Positions 22,452 to 30,504 of a DNA stretch of 64,000 nucleotides are shown piece after piece (positions within the stretch are counted from its first letter, which is position 1; each line of letters opens with the position of its first letter). A program made the translations under genes and the position numbers. The stretch is from positions 1-64,000 of the forward strand of contig NZ_JAFFJT010000017.1 of the NCBI RefSeq assembly GCF_016924665.1. Direction: 5' to 3'. The DNA comes from Nocardioides sp. SYSU D00038. GTDB lineage: Bacteria; Actinomycetota; Actinomycetes; Propionibacteriales; Nocardioidaceae. Under the pieces are notes generated by a model. It saw only the letters and a program-made list of their open reading frames with translations. It made no database searches and had not been told where the DNA came from.

Positions 22452-23096
22452 TCAGCGCTCCACGCGGGGCTCGGCGTGCTCGGCGACCCACGCCACCAGG
22501 GGGCGCAGCGCCCGCCAGTCCTTGCGGACCAGGTCGAGCAGTCCAGGGGTGTGGATCACCGGCTCGAACCCGAGCTGGTGACCCACCACCAGCGACCGGT
22601 GCCGCAGCAGCTCGATGCGTGGGTGGTCGGCGTCGTAGCCGCGGGGCGAGGTCTTGAGGCGGTCGCCGCCGACCTCGAATCCCTTGCGCTGCAACGACGT
22701 CAGCACCTTCTCGAGCTGCGGGCCGTAGGTGTCGTGGGCGACCGCGCTGCGGAACGCCGCCAGCCGCGGCCCCGCCGCCTCGTAGAAGCCGGCGCCGGTG
22801 CGCACGCCGCGGGGCGAGACCTCGACGTAGAAGCCGGTGGCCGGGCCCACCGCGACGAACGCGCCCTGGTGGGTCTTGTACGGCGTCTTGTCCTTGCTGA
22901 ACCGGACGTCGCGGTGGGGGCGGAAGATCTTGGCGGTCCCGAACTCGGGCTCGAGGGCGGCGCACAGCGCGGTCATCGGCGCGCGCACCGCGTCGGCGTA
23001 GACCTGCTTGTGCTTCTCCCAGTACGACCGGGTGTTGTCGACCTCGAGGTCGTCGTAGAAGTCCAGGGCGGCGGCCGGGAACCCGTCGAAGCTCAC
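22452..23096 (-). CDS. DUF2461 domain protein
   Basis: This 214-residue protein matches the DUF2461/TIGR02453 family over its full length: an N-terminal FPAAALDFYDDL, then NTRSYWEKHK, the central FRPHRDVRFSKDKTPYKTHQ, and a late KTSPRGYDADHPRIELLRHR. These proteins occur across bacteria and fungi; the function is unknown, though conserved Arg, His and Lys residues suggest nucleic-acid or phosphate binding. The GTG at 23096 fits the family N-terminus. It stands alone beside the repeat cluster. Confidence 0.85.
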   Translation of the reverse strand: MSFDGFPAAALDFYDDLEVDNTRSYWEKHKQVYADAVRAPMTALCAALEPEFGTAKIFRPHRDVRFSKDKTPYKTHQGAFVAVGPATGFYVEVSPRGVRTGAGFYEAAGPRLAAFRSAVAHDTYGPQLEKVLTSLQRKGFEVGGDRLKTSPRGYDADHPRIELLRHRSLVVGHQLGFEPVIHTPGLLDLVRKDWRALRPLVAWVAEHAEPRVER

Positions 23097-23123
23097 CCGG
23101 CCGAGACTACGTCGACGCGGGGG

Positions 23124-24278
23124 TCAGAGCGCGGGCGCGGTGACCTGCTCGTCGCCACCCTCGGCGTACGCCGTCACGCTGACCTGGCTGCCCGCGCAGC
23201 GGGGGGCCGACAGGAACGCCTGGCCCGGAGGTGACTCGTAGACGACGGCGAGCTCGCTGCCGTCCCAGCGCATCAGGGCGGCGGGCTCGCCGTCGGTGCG
23301 GGGGTCGCGGGCCCACCACGCGGCGCCGCCGCACTCGACCAGCGACCCGGAGGTGGCCGGGCCGAGGTCGACGTAGCCGCTGCCGGCCCGCGCGCGGACC
23401 AGCCCGGCCTCGACCCGGTCGGCCTTGGGCACGACCGTCCACACCGCCCCCTCGCCGAGGAGCACGCCGTCCCAGCCCTTGCAGCGAGCAACGCCCGGGA
23501 ACGGCTCGGCCCCGCCGTCGACCAGCGCGACCACGGTGCGGCAGCCGGTGTCGTCGAAGGTCATCAGGCTGGTGCCCGAGTCGGTGGCGTGGGCGGCGTT
23601 GAACCCGTGGCGGGGCTCGGCGCACCAGGCGACCTCGGCGGCGTCGGTGGCGAGGTCGCGCTCGGCCAGGCAGTACGCGCCGTCGGGGCCGGTGGTCGCG
23701 TGCAGCACGGTGTCGCCGCGCAGGGCCCAGGTGCCGCCGGTGGTGGTGGGCACCGGCGAGCGCCGGTCGACCGTGCGCTGGTCGCCGGTGGCGAGCTCGA
23801 CGACGGTCGCCACGGCGGGCCGCTCCTCGGCGGGGTCCTGGCGCACGACGACCGCCCAGTCGTCGTCGAGCAGTGCGTCGCTGACCCGGCCGCCCTCGCC
23901 CAGCGGCGTGCGGGCGCCGTCGGCGTCCTCGAGCACCGCGCGCTTGCCGTCTCGGGAGACGGTGAGGGTGTGGGTGCCGTTGGTGGTGACGGTCTCGGAG
24001 GTGTCGCCGCCGAGCGGGGTCCAGGCGAGGAGCTCGGTGACCGGCTCCACGACCAGCGGCTCCTCGGCGGTGCCTCCGGCGGCGTCACCGGTGGGCTCGT
24101 CCGAGGGTGTGGCGGACGGCGTGCCGCTGGCCGGCGGCGTCGTGGTCTCGGGGGCGGACGCCGGCCCGCGTGGCTCGTCGTCGCTGCAGCCGGCGAGCGC
24201 GCCGGCCGACATCGCTGCGACCATCACTGCGGCCAGCAGGGCGGCCAGCAGCGCGGCCGGGGGCCGGCGGCGACCCAC
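23124..24278 (-). CDS. Secreted lipoprotein, beta-propeller-like, function unknown
   Basis: This 384-residue protein has an N-terminal signal sequence with a lipobox ending in ALAGC (Cys31), a Thr/Pro/Ser/Glu-rich linker to about 75, and a beta-strand-rich domain with repeated short blades (WALRGDTVLH, AVWTVVPKAD, LMRWDGSELAVVYE). Several Cys residues (for example in AYCLAERD, EVAWCAEP, GCRTV, ARCKGW, ECGGAA and PRCAGS) could form disulfides outside the cell. I do not recognise a named family. It starts one base after the stop of the preceding C39-like gene, so both are probably co-transcribed. Confidence 0.75.
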   Translation of the reverse strand: MGRRRPPAALLAALLAAVMVAAMSAGALAGCSDDEPRGPASAPETTTPPASGTPSATPSDEPTGDAAGGTAEEPLVVEPVTELLAWTPLGGDTSETVTTNGTHTLTVSRDGKRAVLEDADGARTPLGEGGRVSDALLDDDWAVVVRQDPAEERPAVATVVELATGDQRTVDRRSPVPTTTGGTWALRGDTVLHATTGPDGAYCLAERDLATDAAEVAWCAEPRHGFNAAHATDSGTSLMTFDDTGCRTVVALVDGGAEPFPGVARCKGWDGVLLGEGAVWTVVPKADRVEAGLVRARAGSGYVDLGPATSGSLVECGGAAWWARDPRTDGEPAALMRWDGSELAVVYESPPGQAFLSAPRCAGSQVSVTAYAEGGDEQVTAPAL

Positions 24279-24279
24279 C

Positions 24280-25524
24280 TCAGACCCCGATGTTGTGCTG
24301 GTAGTGGGCCTTGTTGGCGCGGTAGCTCTTGTAGGCGTTGCGCCACTGCACCCGGCTGATCGGTGGCTCCGACGGGTCGAAGCGGGCCTGGTTCCACGGC
24401 TCGAAGTAGCCGACCAGGTCGGGGCGGGCGCCGCGCTGGTCGTAGCCGCGCCCCACCTGGAAGTGACCCGAGGCGTTGTCGTCGAGGTAGGGGTAGTACT
24501 CCTTGCGCAGCACGGGGTGCAGCACCAGTGGCGCGCGGTAGTCGGCGACGTGGCGCATCACCAGCAGCATCCACTGGTCGTACGACCACTTCCCGATGTC
24601 GAGCACGATGTAGGGGCCGGCGTACGCCGGCTTGTCCCACCCGGTGTTGTCGTTGACCACCTTGACCATCGCGCTGATCGACGAGCCGCTGGTGGTGGTG
24701 CCGAGCTTCCTGGCCCAGTGGGCCTGGCCGAGGTCCTTCTTCTTCCAGCCCCAGGTGATCATCTGCATCGAGGCCGGGCCGCACCAGTAGCTGCGAACCT
24801 GCTCGGCCACCTGGTTCTTGTCCAGGATCGAGAAGCGCTGGGGGTAGTCGGCCGGGGTCTTGGTCTCCGGGTCGACGGCGGTCGTGGGGGTGGCCGTCGC
24901 GCCGGTGCGACTCGCGGCGCGGAGGCTCCGGGGGAGCGGCACGCCCTCGATCTCGTGACGCAGCTGCCACACCTTGGCCACCGCGCGGGCGGCCTCGGTC
25001 AGCTCGGCCCGCTCGGCCGTCGCACGGGTGCGGGGGCCGAGGGCGGCGGACCGCTCCAGCGAGGCGACCAGGTCGAGGTCGCCGGTGCCGGTGGTCGAGA
25101 CGCTGCGGCGTACGGCGGTGCGCGCCTGGGCCAGCGTCGCCGCCTGGACCTGCGCCTCCGTGCGGTCGGTCCAGCCGACGCCGAGGCAGTAGCGCTGGCC
25201 GGTCAGGTCGGCGCACCGCACGGCGGCCGGCACCACCCGGTTCAGCAGCGAGAGTCCCTTGGTGGAGCCGCGGGACAGCTCGCGGCCGACCCCGGCGCCG
25301 AGCTGGCGGCCCAGGGCCTGCCCCTCCGCGACGACCCGTTCGATCTCGGCGCGATCGGCGGCCGAGACCGTCACGCGGCCGACCGCCCCCGGGCGCAGCG
25401 ACGACTTGGGTCCGGCGGCGGGCGCGACCGAGCCGTCGTCGTCGTTCCCGCCGCGCGGGACGAAGAGGGCGGCGACGAGCAGGACCACGAGCGCGCCGAT
25501 GGCGAGCAGGCGAGGGCGGGACAT
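24280..25524 (-). CDS. Membrane-anchored C39-like papain-fold cysteine peptidase
   Basis: This 414-residue protein has an N-terminal membrane anchor or signal (residues 7-23), a helical region to about 220 and a C39-like (peptidase_C39_2) domain. The probable catalytic triad is Cys248 in YWCGPASMQMI, His354 in SGHFQVGRGYD and Asp362. The domain should lie outside the membrane. Such proteins cleave peptides or act as non-classical amidases; the substrate is unknown. The ATG start at 25524 avoids a shadow extension. The following lipoprotein gene begins almost at its stop. Confidence 0.8.
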   Translation of the reverse strand: MSRPRLLAIGALVVLLVAALFVPRGGNDDDGSVAPAAGPKSSLRPGAVGRVTVSAADRAEIERVVAEGQALGRQLGAGVGRELSRGSTKGLSLLNRVVPAAVRCADLTGQRYCLGVGWTDRTEAQVQAATLAQARTAVRRSVSTTGTGDLDLVASLERSAALGPRTRATAERAELTEAARAVAKVWQLRHEIEGVPLPRSLRAASRTGATATPTTAVDPETKTPADYPQRFSILDKNQVAEQVRSYWCGPASMQMITWGWKKKDLGQAHWARKLGTTTSGSSISAMVKVVNDNTGWDKPAYAGPYIVLDIGKWSYDQWMLLVMRHVADYRAPLVLHPVLRKEYYPYLDDNASGHFQVGRGYDQRGARPDLVGYFEPWNQARFDPSEPPISRVQWRNAYKSYRANKAHYQHNIGV

Positions 25525-25713
25525 GGGGACACCTCGTGCGATGGGGGAAGCCGGGGCGACTCCATGGTCACACAAGCACTCAATCGTCACACCAACCACA
25601 CGACTGCGGAGTGTCTGGCAACCATCCGATCGGCCGGCGCGTCGTCATGGATGGGACGGCGCCGCACCGGGCACCGCACGCGTTGGGGAGACCCACGACC
25701 GGAAGGCGGCGGC

Positions 25714-25827
25714 ATGCACGACCACGACTGGGAGGTGTCGGCCGTGGAGTTCGACGAGGGCCTCGCGGTGCGCGAGCTGTCCTGCTCGTGCGGAGCCGTC
25801 GACTTCGACTTCGCCCCCGGCGCCTGA
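25714..25827 (+). CDS. Small acidic protein with a CxCG motif
   Basis: This 37-residue reading frame (MHDHDWEVSAV start) is acidic and contains a single CSCG motif followed by an AVDFDF end. GGAAGG lies about eight bases upstream of its ATG, which supports translation. Codon use matches neighbouring genes. I do not recognise a family; it may be a small metal-binding protein. It is divergent from the C39-like gene, in a 190-base gap. Confidence 0.45.
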   Translation: MHDHDWEVSAVEFDEGLAVRELSCSCGAVDFDFAPGA

Positions 25828-25829
25828 CG

Positions 25830-26020
25830 GTCACCGCTGGTTGAGGAGGGACGAAGTCCCTCACTCGTTACCCGGTGAGACGAAAGCACTCCCGTCCCCA
25901 CCGGAGGGCGTTCGGCCGTCCGGGGTCTCGACGGGCGCTCCTCGCTGGGGCTCGTCGCTGCTCGACCACCGGTGCGGGGGTTTCGAGGCTCGCTTCCCTC
26001 GCACCTCAACCAGCGCCGAG
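25830..26020. repeat. Family-1 repeat cluster between small gene and tRNA
   Basis: Elements visible are CGCTGGTTGAGGAGGGACG at 25834, the spacer CTCCCGTCCCCACCGGAGGG near 25889, GTCTCGACGGGCGCTCCTCG near 25926 and GGTTTCGAGGCTCGCTTCCC near 25979. They are arranged in alternating orientation, as at the start of the window. No gene is seen in this stretch. Confidence 0.75.
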
Positions 26021-26061
26021 TGCCCACCCGGGGGCGGTGGTGGCCGATCGACCACCGGGCG

Positions 26062-26137
26062 TGGAGCGGATGACGAGACTCGAACTCGCGACATCGACCT
26101 TGGGAAGGTCGCGCTCTACCAACTGAGCTACATCCGC
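26062..26137 (-). tRNA. tRNA-Gly (anticodon CCC)
   Basis: The minus strand forms a complete 76-base cloverleaf. The acceptor GCGGATG pairs with CATCCGC, followed by discriminator T and an encoded CCA. The D arm is GCTC/GAGC. The anticodon stem CGACC/GGTCG encloses the loop TTCCCAA, giving anticodon CCC for glycine GGG codons. The T stem is GCGAG/CTCGT with the TTCGAGT loop. It stands alone between a repeat cluster and the SGNH hydrolase gene. Confidence 0.95.
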
Positions 26138-26168
26138 ACTGCCGGTCCGCGGACCGGCGGGCAGAAGG

Positions 26169-26948
26169 CTACCCCAGCCCGGTGGCGGCTCCCAGCCGGG
26201 TGAGGGTCGGGTAGCGGGGGCTGACGGTGTCGCCGGAGGAGCGGCCGGTCAGGCGGCGGTGCACCCAGGGCGCGGCCGACTCGCGCACCCAGGTGGCGTG
26301 CTCGCGGGCCCGGTCGGCGCGGCCGAGCACCGGGAGGTCGCGCAGCGGCAGCGGCTGCAGGTCGTGCGCGACGCCGAGCCGGTCGAGGACCTCGATCGCC
26401 ATCCGTTGGTGACCGGCGGGGCCCATGTGCATCCGGTCGTCGTCCCAGTAGCGCCAGTCGCGGTACTCCCGCAGCCGCCAGAAGTCGACCACGGTCGCGC
26501 CGTGCCGGTCGGCCGCCTCGCGGACCAGCTCGTTGTAGAGCGCGAACCGGCCGCGCACGGCCCGGTAGAGCGCCGAGCCGCCGGGGTCGAACGCCGTCCA
26601 GACGAGCAGCCGGGTGCCGGTGGCCGCGATCCGGCCGAGCGCCTCGTCGTACGCCGCGACCAGCGCGTCGAGGTCGACCCGGGGGCGCAGGATGTCGTTG
26701 GCGCCGGCGTAGACGGTCACTAGGTCGGGGTCGAGTGCGAGCGCAGGCTCGAGCTGCTCGTCGAGCACGCCCCGGAGCTTGCGGCCGCGGATCGCGAGGT
26801 TGGCGTAGCCGAAGTCGTCGGTCTGCGTGGCCAGGACCTCCGCGACCCGGTCGGCCCAGCCACGCAGCCCGTTGGGCCGGGTCGGGTCGGGGTCGCCGAC
26901 GCCCTCGGTGAAGGAGTCGCCGAGCGCGACGTAGCGGTGGTGGGGCAC
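26169..26948 (-). CDS. SGNH/GDSL-family hydrolase
   Basis: This 259-residue protein has all four SGNH blocks: GDSFTEG (Ser12 nucleophile), Gly in the LAIRG loop, GAND at 82-85 and the catalytic Asp171-x-x-His174 in DDRMHM. There is no signal peptide, so it is cytoplasmic. The family covers esterases, lipases and acyl-transfer enzymes; the substrate is unknown. The GTG at 26948 gives the family-typical start close to the GDS motif. It is divergent from dcd. Confidence 0.9.
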   Translation of the reverse strand: MPHHRYVALGDSFTEGVGDPDPTRPNGLRGWADRVAEVLATQTDDFGYANLAIRGRKLRGVLDEQLEPALALDPDLVTVYAGANDILRPRVDLDALVAAYDEALGRIAATGTRLLVWTAFDPGGSALYRAVRGRFALYNELVREAADRHGATVVDFWRLREYRDWRYWDDDRMHMGPAGHQRMAIEVLDRLGVAHDLQPLPLRDLPVLGRADRAREHATWVRESAAPWVHRRLTGRSSGDTVSPRYPTLTRLGAATGLG

Positions 26949-27002
26949 GGCGCCATCCTCTCGCGCGCCCCGAGGGCGCCGCCGCGGGGGCGGGCGCGCC
27001 GG

Positions 27003-27008
27003 TAGGTT
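27003..27008 (+). promoter_or_regulatory. Putative -10 (TAGGTT) for leaderless dcd mRNA
   Basis: TAGGTT fits TANNNT and lies exactly six bases upstream of the GTG start of dcd, with no Shine-Dalgarno sequence. This is the same arrangement as at 311-316. Confidence 0.5.
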
Positions 27009-27014
27009 GAGCGC

Positions 27015-27590
27015 GTGCTGCTCTCAGACCGCGACATCCTGGCCGAGATCGACGCCGGCCGGGTCGCCCTCGAGCCCTGGGACCCCGCGATGCTGCAGCC
27101 CTCGTCGGTCGACGTGCGGCTGGACCGCTTCTTCCGGGTCTTCGAGAACCACCGCTACCCCCACATCGACCCCGCGGCCGACCAGTCCGACCTGACCCGC
27201 GAGGTCGAGCCGGTCGGTGACGAGCCGTTCATCCTCCACCCCGGCGAGTTCGTGCTGGGCTCGACGTACGAGGTCGTGACGTTGCCCGACGACGTCGCCG
27301 CCCGGGTGGAGGGGAAGTCGTCGCTCGGCCGTCTCGGCCTGCTGACCCACGCGACCGCCGGGTTCGTCGACCCGGGCTTCTCCGGGCACGTGACGCTCGA
27401 GCTGGCGAACGTCGCCACGCTGCCGATCAAGCTCTACCCCGGCATGAAGATCGGGCAGTTCTGCTTCTTCCGGCTCTCCTCGCCGAGCGACCACCCCTAC
27501 GGCTCGGAGAAGTACGGCTCCCGCTACCAGGGCCAGCGCGGCCCCACCCCCTCGCGGTCGTTCCAGAACTTCCACCGCACCTCGATCTGA
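27015..27590 (+). CDS. dcd: dCTP deaminase (probably bifunctional DCD/DUT)
   Basis: This 191-residue enzyme has the Dcd signatures [11 protein letters not shown] (100-110) and [17 protein letters not shown] (114-130) with catalytic Glu129. Length and sequence are very like the Mycobacterium tuberculosis enzyme, which deaminates dCTP and also hydrolyses dUTP to give dUMP for thymidylate synthesis. The bifunctional activity here is inferred from that similarity. The protein is cytoplasmic and trimeric in the family. The GTG start is set by the family N-terminus MLLSDRDI. Confidence 0.95.
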   Translation: MLLSDRDILAEIDAGRVALEPWDPAMLQPSSVDVRLDRFFRVFENHRYPHIDPAADQSDLTREVEPVGDEPFILHPGEFVLGSTYEVVTLPDDVAARVEGKSSLGRLGLLTHATAGFVDPGFSGHVTLELANVATLPIKLYPGMKIGQFCFFRLSSPSDHPYGSEKYGSRYQGQRGPTPSRSFQNFHRTSI

Positions 27591-27591
27591 G

Positions 27592-27668
27592 GTTGTCGGG
27601 CACTTCTCGGTGTTGTGGGGCATTGCAACGCCCGACACCACGGCGAATCCCCGGTCGACCGGGGATTC
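27592..27668. repeat. Family-2 composite palindrome
   Basis: Between dcd and the siderophore gene there is an outer inverted pair GTTGTCGGGC (27592) and GCCCGACA (27630), followed by the perfect 24-bp palindrome GAATCCCCGGTCGACC... at 27645-27668. Related elements occur at 36537-36720 and 51014-51103. It could also end dcd transcription, although no T-tract follows. Confidence 0.7.
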
Positions 27669-27686
27669 CGCGGGCCCGGCAGACGC

Positions 27687-27708
27687 CAGGTAAGGTCACC
27701 CTTACCTG
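27687..27708. promoter_or_regulatory. Iron box for a DmdR/IdeR-type repressor
   Basis: CAGGTAAGG and CCTTACCTG form perfect nine-base arms around a four-base spacer. The inner part AGGTCACCCTTACCT matches the IdeR/DmdR consensus core AGGTTAGGCTAACCT at 11 of 15 positions. It lies 24 bases upstream of the siderophore-interacting protein ATG, where bound Fe-repressor would block transcription. Confidence 0.75.
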
Positions 27709-27732
27709 ACCGCCGCCGTCTCGAGGAACCCC

Positions 27733-28686
27733 ATGACCACGCTCGCCTCACCCGCCCTGCCGCTGCTCCTCGAGGAGGTCGAGGTGACCGCCGTGGAGCG
27801 GCTGTCGCCGTCGTTCGTGCGGGTCGAGCTGGCCTCGCCGGCGCTGGCCGAGTTCGGGGTCGACGGCGGCACCTGGGACCAGCGGATCAAGCTGATCTTC
27901 CCGCCCGAGGGCCGCGAGCCGGCGCCGATCGTGGGCGCCGACGAGGCGTGGATGTACGCCTGGTTCGAGCAGCCCGCCGAGGAGCGCGGGCACATGCGCA
28001 CCTACACGCTGCGCGCCGTCCGCGGCTCCGGTGAGCACACCCGGTTCGTGGTCGACCTCGTCGTCCACGAGGCCCACGGCCACAGCGGTCCGGGCTCGTC
28101 GTGGGCGGCGCGGGCCCGGGTCGGCGACCGGATCGTCGTGATGGCGCCGCGGCGCGGGGTGCCGTTCGGTGGCATCGAGTTCCTCCCCGGCACGGCGACC
28201 CGCCTGCTCCTCGCCGGCGACGAGACCGCCGTGCCGGCGATCGCCGCGATCCTGGCCCAGCTGCCGGCGTACGCCCGCGGGGCGGCGTTCCTCGAGGTGC
28301 CGCTCGACGCCGACGTCCTCCGGGACGTCACGGGCCCGGCCGGCGTCGAGGTGACCTGGCTGCCGCGCAACGGCGCCGCGCCCGGTGCGCTGCTGCACCC
28401 GGCGGTCGTCGCCCACCTGGGCGAGGGGGCCGCGGAGGTCGAGGTCGCCGACGAGGAGATCGACCCCGACCTGTGGGAGACGCCGTCGTACTCCTCCTCG
28501 GGCGAGGACGTCGACGCGGTCGTGCGCCACGTCGGCCACGACCTCGACGACCTCTACGCCTGGATCGCCGGGGAGGCCAAGGTCGTGACCGGACTGCGGC
28601 GGGTGCTCGTCAACGAGCTCGAGGTCGACCGCCACCAGGTGGCGTTCATGGGCTACTGGCGGATCGGCGTCCCGATGAAGTCCTAG
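27733..28686 (+). CDS. Siderophore-interacting protein (FAD-dependent ferric reductase)
   Basis: This 317-residue protein belongs to the SIP/ViuB family, which reduces ferric siderophores in the cytoplasm using NAD(P)H through FAD. The FAD motif RTYTLR is at 89-94. The NAD(P)-binding half has LLAGDETAVPAIAAIL, and the end carries YWRIGV. Ferredoxin-reductase-like size and order match the family. No siderophore transporter is adjacent. The iron box 24 bases upstream predicts derepression under iron limitation. Its stop codon is inside a 12-base tandem repeat. Confidence 0.92.
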   Translation: MTTLASPALPLLLEEVEVTAVERLSPSFVRVELASPALAEFGVDGGTWDQRIKLIFPPEGREPAPIVGADEAWMYAWFEQPAEERGHMRTYTLRAVRGSGEHTRFVVDLVVHEAHGHSGPGSSWAARARVGDRIVVMAPRRGVPFGGIEFLPGTATRLLLAGDETAVPAIAAILAQLPAYARGAAFLEVPLDADVLRDVTGPAGVEVTWLPRNGAAPGALLHPAVVAHLGEGAAEVEVADEEIDPDLWETPSYSSSGEDVDAVVRHVGHDLDDLYAWIAGEAKVVTGLRRVLVNELEVDRHQVAFMGYWRIGVPMKS

Positions 28687-28722
28687 GTGAAGTCCTAGGT
28701 GAAGTCCTAGGTGAGGTCCTAG
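28677..28722. repeat. 12-bp tandem repeat across a stop codon
   Basis: GAAGTCCTAGGT is repeated three times exactly and a fourth time with one substitution (GAGGTCCTAG). Each unit is four codons and carries an in-frame TAG, so the first copy holds the stop of the siderophore gene. On the minus strand the last unit holds the stop of the small gene at 28719-28868. Slippage would not alter either protein. Confidence 0.9.
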
Positions 28723-28868
28723 CCGTCGAGCCGGTCGGCGACCCGCCGCAGTGCGGTCGCCATCCGGTGCCGACGGGGCACCGGCTGGGGCCGGGGTGCG
28801 GCGCTGCGGGCCCGGCGCTCGGCGATCCGGGTGCGCGCCTCGAGGTCGGTCAGCGCGTTGGCGTGCAC
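28719..28868 (-). CDS. Small basic protein downstream of the DUF4097 gene
   Basis: This 49-residue frame starts with GTG and is preceded at seven bases by GGAGGTG, one of the best ribosome-binding sites in the window. It follows the DUF4097 stop by three bases, so it is translationally linked. The protein is strongly basic (Arg-rich, with LEARTRIAERRARS and a helical end TALRRVADRLDG). No family is recognised. It may bind nucleic acid or act with the RHH protein of the same operon. Its stop lies in the 12-bp repeat. Confidence 0.65.
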   Translation of the reverse strand: MHANALTDLEARTRIAERRARSAAPRPQPVPRRHRMATALRRVADRLDG

Positions 28869-28871
28869 GGC

Positions 28872-29696
28872 TCACACCTCCAGGAGCGACACGTCGCCGC
28901 TCACGGTGGTGGCCCGGACCTCGACGTGCTCGTCGCCCTCGGCCGGCTGCCCGGTGCCGCGCAGCGTCGACTGGATCCGCCCGGTGACGCTGGAGATGTC
29001 GGTCCACACCGGGGTGCCGGCCGGGATGCCGACCCGGACGTCGGTGGAGGCGCCCTTGGCGGTGATCCGACCGCTGGCGGCGCGATCGACGCGCAGGTCG
29101 CCGCTGCCGCTGCTGAACTGCGCCTCCCGGCCGAGCTCGCCCAGCCGCAGGTCGCCGCTGCCGGTCTTGACCACGGCGGTCGCGTCGTTGGCCTCGATGG
29201 AGACGTCGCCGCTGCCGGTGGACACCACCACCGACCCCGTGGTGCGGCCGAGCCGGACCTCGCCGGACCCGCTCTTGACCCGCAGCTCGCCGTCGGCGGC
29301 GCCGACGGTGATGTCACCCGAGCCGGTCTGCACGAGCGCCGGGCCCCCGAGCCGCTCGGCGTGGACGTCGCCGGAGCCGCTCTGCAGGGTGGCCTCGCCC
29401 ACCGGCCCGGTGATCGCGAGGTCGGCACTGCCCAGCCGGGTGGTCACGGCGGAGCCCTCGGGCAGCGCGACCTCCACCTGCAGCGAGCCGTCACGATCGA
29501 AGAGTCCACGGCGGCCGCGCGGGATCGTCACCGCCACGACGTCGCCGCGCTGCTCGACGACGCAGTCGTCCTCGTGGCGGCCCGTCACCTCCACCCGGGT
29601 GGTGGCGGTCCCGGTCGCGCGCACCCGCACCGAGCCGGCGCCGATCTCGACGAAGAGCTCGACCGGTCTGGGGGTGGCGAAGTCGTAGGTCTGCAT
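28872..29696 (-). CDS. DUF4097 beta-strand-repeat protein
   Basis: This 274-residue protein belongs to the DUF4097 family of parallel beta-solenoid-like proteins. Six repeats of about 20 residues are centred on GSGD/GSGE (QSGSGDV, QTGSGDI, KSGSGEV, STGSGDV, KTGSGDL, SSGSGDL). No signal or membrane segment is seen, so it is probably cytoplasmic. DUF4097 proteins often sit next to regulators in gram-positive bacteria, but their task is unknown. It follows the RHH gene by 25 bases and is presumably in the same operon. Confidence 0.85.
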   Translation of the reverse strand: MQTYDFATPRPVELFVEIGAGSVRVRATGTATTRVEVTGRHEDDCVVEQRGDVVAVTIPRGRRGLFDRDGSLQVEVALPEGSAVTTRLGSADLAITGPVGEATLQSGSGDVHAERLGGPALVQTGSGDITVGAADGELRVKSGSGEVRLGRTTGSVVVSTGSGDVSIEANDATAVVKTGSGDLRLGELGREAQFSSGSGDLRVDRAASGRITAKGASTDVRVGIPAGTPVWTDISSVTGRIQSTLRGTGQPAEGDEHVEVRATTVSGDVSLLEV

Positions 29697-29721
29697 GCTG
29701 CTTCTCCTTCGGTGGTGTGGG

Positions 29722-30252
29722 TCAGAGCCAGCCGGTCATCCGGCGCCGGCCGTGCCGGTCGTCGGTGCCGAGGAACGCGATGCTGGACAGGTCGAGGTCG
29801 ACGCCGGGCGCGGCGGCGTCGTCACGGGTCGCGAGCCGGACCACGGAGACCAGCCAGGTGTTGAGCGAGCTGCCGGAGCGCTGGGCCAGCTCCTCGGCCC
29901 GGGTCTTGACCGCCTCGGGAAGGCGCAGCGTGACCCGGGCGACGCCGCCGTCGTCCGCCTCCTCCGCGGCCGGGGGCTCCGGCGGCGGCGGTGGCGCGGG
30001 AGGGGGCGGCGGCGCGACGTCGACCACGAAGTCGAGCGCGCGCCCGGCGAGCCGGACGTCGACGCCGCCGGCGGGCATCTCGGCGGTGATCTCGGCGGCG
30101 GCCTGGCTGATCGCCTCCATCAGCGCCAGGCGGGCCGCGGGGTCGAGGGCGAAGGCCAGGCGCTCGGCGGCGGCCCGGACCTCGGGTCCCGCCGACTCGG
30201 CGGCGGCGACCAGGTCGCGGCGCAGGCCCTCGACGTAGGGAGTGATGTCCAT
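29722..30252 (-). CDS. Ribbon-helix-helix regulator with HicB-like C-terminus
   Basis: This 176-residue protein has an N-terminal helical region, a Pro-rich linker (a run of prolines near 84-95) and a CopG/Arc-type ribbon-helix-helix segment ARVTLRLPEAVKTRAEELA followed by GSSLNTWLVSVVR. This order is typical of HicB-type antitoxins and of stand-alone RHH regulators, but no HicA toxin gene is nearby. The ATG at 30252 is preferred over GTG codons at 30258 and 30261. A twin palindromic operator 22 bases upstream strongly suggests autoregulation of the RHH-DUF4097-small-gene operon. Confidence 0.75.
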   Translation of the reverse strand: MDITPYVEGLRRDLVAAAESAGPEVRAAAERLAFALDPAARLALMEAISQAAAEITAEMPAGGVDVRLAGRALDFVVDVAPPPPPAPPPPPEPPAAEEADDGGVARVTLRLPEAVKTRAEELAQRSGSSLNTWLVSVVRLATRDDAAAPGVDLDLSSIAFLGTDDRHGRRRMTGWL

Positions 30253-30273
30253 GCGCACCACTGTGACACCATT

Positions 30274-30304
30274 CTGACGTCACTACAAGCCCAAGTGACG
30301 TCAG
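30274..30304. promoter_or_regulatory. Twin TGACGTCA operator of the RHH operon
   Basis: CTGACGTCACT (30274-30284) and AGTGACGTCAG (30294-30304) are perfect inverted arms nine bases apart. Each arm contains the palindrome TGACGTCA (30275-30282 and 30296-30303), and the two centres are 21 bases apart, which is two helical turns. This is the spacing expected for two cooperating RHH dimers on one DNA face. The gap from here to the epimerase gene at 30505 has an A/T-richer stretch (30360-30400) likely to hold that gene's promoter. Confidence 0.75.
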
Positions 30305-30504
30305 TCCGATGTCGCGGTGCCGTCACAGCGAGTCCGGCGGGCGGCGCGCGGGGTGTTCCTGTAACGGCCTCTTTAACTTCTTCCGAAAAATGTGACCCAG
30401 GAGTGACTTGTGCGAGAGGCTGTCGTTGGAAGTTTCACGGTGTGCGTCGGACCGTCGCCCCCCACCCTCCCGAACCACGGTCCGATCCGAAGGGAACAAC
30501 TCAC

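Noticed and set aside
26062-26137. Integration site of a genomic island at the tRNA-Gly
   Set aside because: No integrase or direct repeat of the tRNA 3' end was seen nearby.
29722-30252. HicAB toxin-antitoxin module
   Set aside because: The RHH protein resembles HicB antitoxins, but no HicA-like toxin is encoded next to it.
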